Program-made: the position numbers and the translations under genes
NCBI RefSeq assembly: GCF_041146395.1
Contig: NC_090989.1
Location: forward strand, 216,474,843 to 216,538,842
Source of the DNA: Eulemur rufifrons
Lineage: Eukaryota; Chordata; Mammalia; Primates; Lemuridae
Reading direction: 5' to 3'
Length of the DNA stretch: 64,000 nt
Notes under the pieces: model-generated
Databases searched by the model: none
Told to the model about the DNA's origin: nothing
The model's input: the letters and a program-made list of their open reading frames with translations, nothing else
Shown: positions 63,660-64,000 of the stretch, in pieces
How the letters are laid out: each line of letters begins with the position of its first letter
How positions within the stretch are numbered: the first letter of the stretch is position 1

Positions 63660-63892
63660 ATTGGCTAGGAGTTGACCTCTGCAGTTTGACCACCTGAATT
63701 CAGAACTCAGGCTTCCTCTCTTGTTGGACAAGTTATTTAACCTTCTTGTGTTTTCGTTTCTTCATGAATAAAATAGGGTTAAAAAGAGTCCCTGCCTTGT
63801 AGAATTACTGTACTTCTACAGTAATTCTTGTAAAACCCTTAGAACCATGCCTAACATGTGAAAGCACTCAAGGAATGTTAATTATTACTGTC
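63660..63892 (+). mobile_element. MIR SINE
   Basis: ttggacaagttatttaacct, ttcatgaataaaatagggtt and accatgcctaacatgtgaaa, then gcactcaaggaatgttaatt. Confidence 0.75.
63801..63828. repeat. Perfect 12-bp hairpin inside a MIR
   Basis: agaattactgta (63801-63812) and tacagtaattct (63817-63828) are exact reverse complements around a 4-base loop (cttc). Confidence 0.92.
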
Positions 63893-63925
63893 ACGATGAT
63901 GCTTACTATCTACGTAAGCACTGCC

Positions 63926-63961
63926 GTGGTGGTGGTGGTGGTGGTTATTATTATTTTTATT
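63926..63961 (+). repeat. (GGT)n/(TTA)n microsatellite
   Basis: A ggt run passes into tta units. Confidence 0.88.
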
Positions 63962-64000
63962 TTTACCTCCACTAATCCCGTGGGGCCATTTAAAAGGCCC

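Noticed and set aside
63330..63731. 133-codon minus-strand open frame
   Set aside because: It is an Alu antisense translation (FFETESHSVALSRV type), common and non-coding.

Overview
This window is nuclear DNA from a primate, most probably a strepsirrhine (lemur or galago lineage). Its young Alu copies end in the strepsirrhine-style variant (gagctaggctgacgcca, then ggcactctagcc). Three of them also carry an extra A-rich linker between the monomers (around ggacaactaaa), and the L1 3' ends have the lemur-like G-rich form. The layout is typical of a large mammalian intron: about 2 kb of L1 at the left edge, scattered Alu, MIR, L2, hAT, Tigger and LTR remnants, and almost no coding sequence.

The only protein-coding feature I can support is one 159-bp exon at 61661-61819 (+). 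It has a clean acceptor and donor, is phase 0 at both ends, and encodes 53 residues of the N-terminal DHH/DHHA2 phosphoesterase-like part of PRUNE2 (BMCC1). All of 1-61660 is therefore the upstream PRUNE2 intron, and 61820-64000 is the start of the next one.

The main result lies on the opposite strand of that intron. The minus strand from about 22.13 kb down to 3.81 kb is collinear with the human prostate lncRNA PCA3 (DD3), which in human is antisense within PRUNE2 intron 6. All four PCA3 exons have recognisable counterparts: exon 1 at 22021-22132, exon 2 at 8254-8416, exon 3 at 7498-7675 and exon 4 at 3813-6968. Exon 1 lies in an antisense L2 LINE fragment, next to a perfect CRE palindrome. 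Several splice sites do not look canonical at the positions I align to human: the exon 1 and exon 3 donors and the exon 2 acceptor. Others are intact: the exon 3 and exon 4 acceptors and the exon 2 donor. A block inside exon 4 (about 4860-5335) is far better conserved than the rest. The 3' end runs into the tail of an L1 in the opposite orientation. These comparisons rest on my memory of the human PCA3 transcript, not on a database search.

Region by region: 1-3812 is an old L1 with a younger, truncated L1 nested in it. 3813-22132 is the PCA3 homologous locus, with a head-to-head Alu fusion, L2, MIR and L1 pieces in its large first intron. 22.2-25.9 kb holds an Alu and L2/MIR debris. 25.96-27.3 kb is non-repetitive and includes a short, dense CpG patch at 26640-26850 that could be a promoter. 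27.4-36 kb holds MIR, an MLT2-type LTR, L1M pieces and a perfect 13-bp hairpin. 36.7-49.2 kb holds young Alus, a MaLR-type LTR, a MER1-like hAT element and a Tigger element. 49.2-61.6 kb is mostly unique sequence with a second MER1-like element in opposite orientation. 61.66 kb onward holds the PRUNE2 exon and two more young Alus.

PRUNE2 and PCA3 form a sense/antisense pair. In human, PCA3 is reported to lower PRUNE2 through intronic RNA pairing. Whether this species makes a spliced PCA3-like RNA cannot be told from sequence alone, and the splice-site evidence argues for caution.
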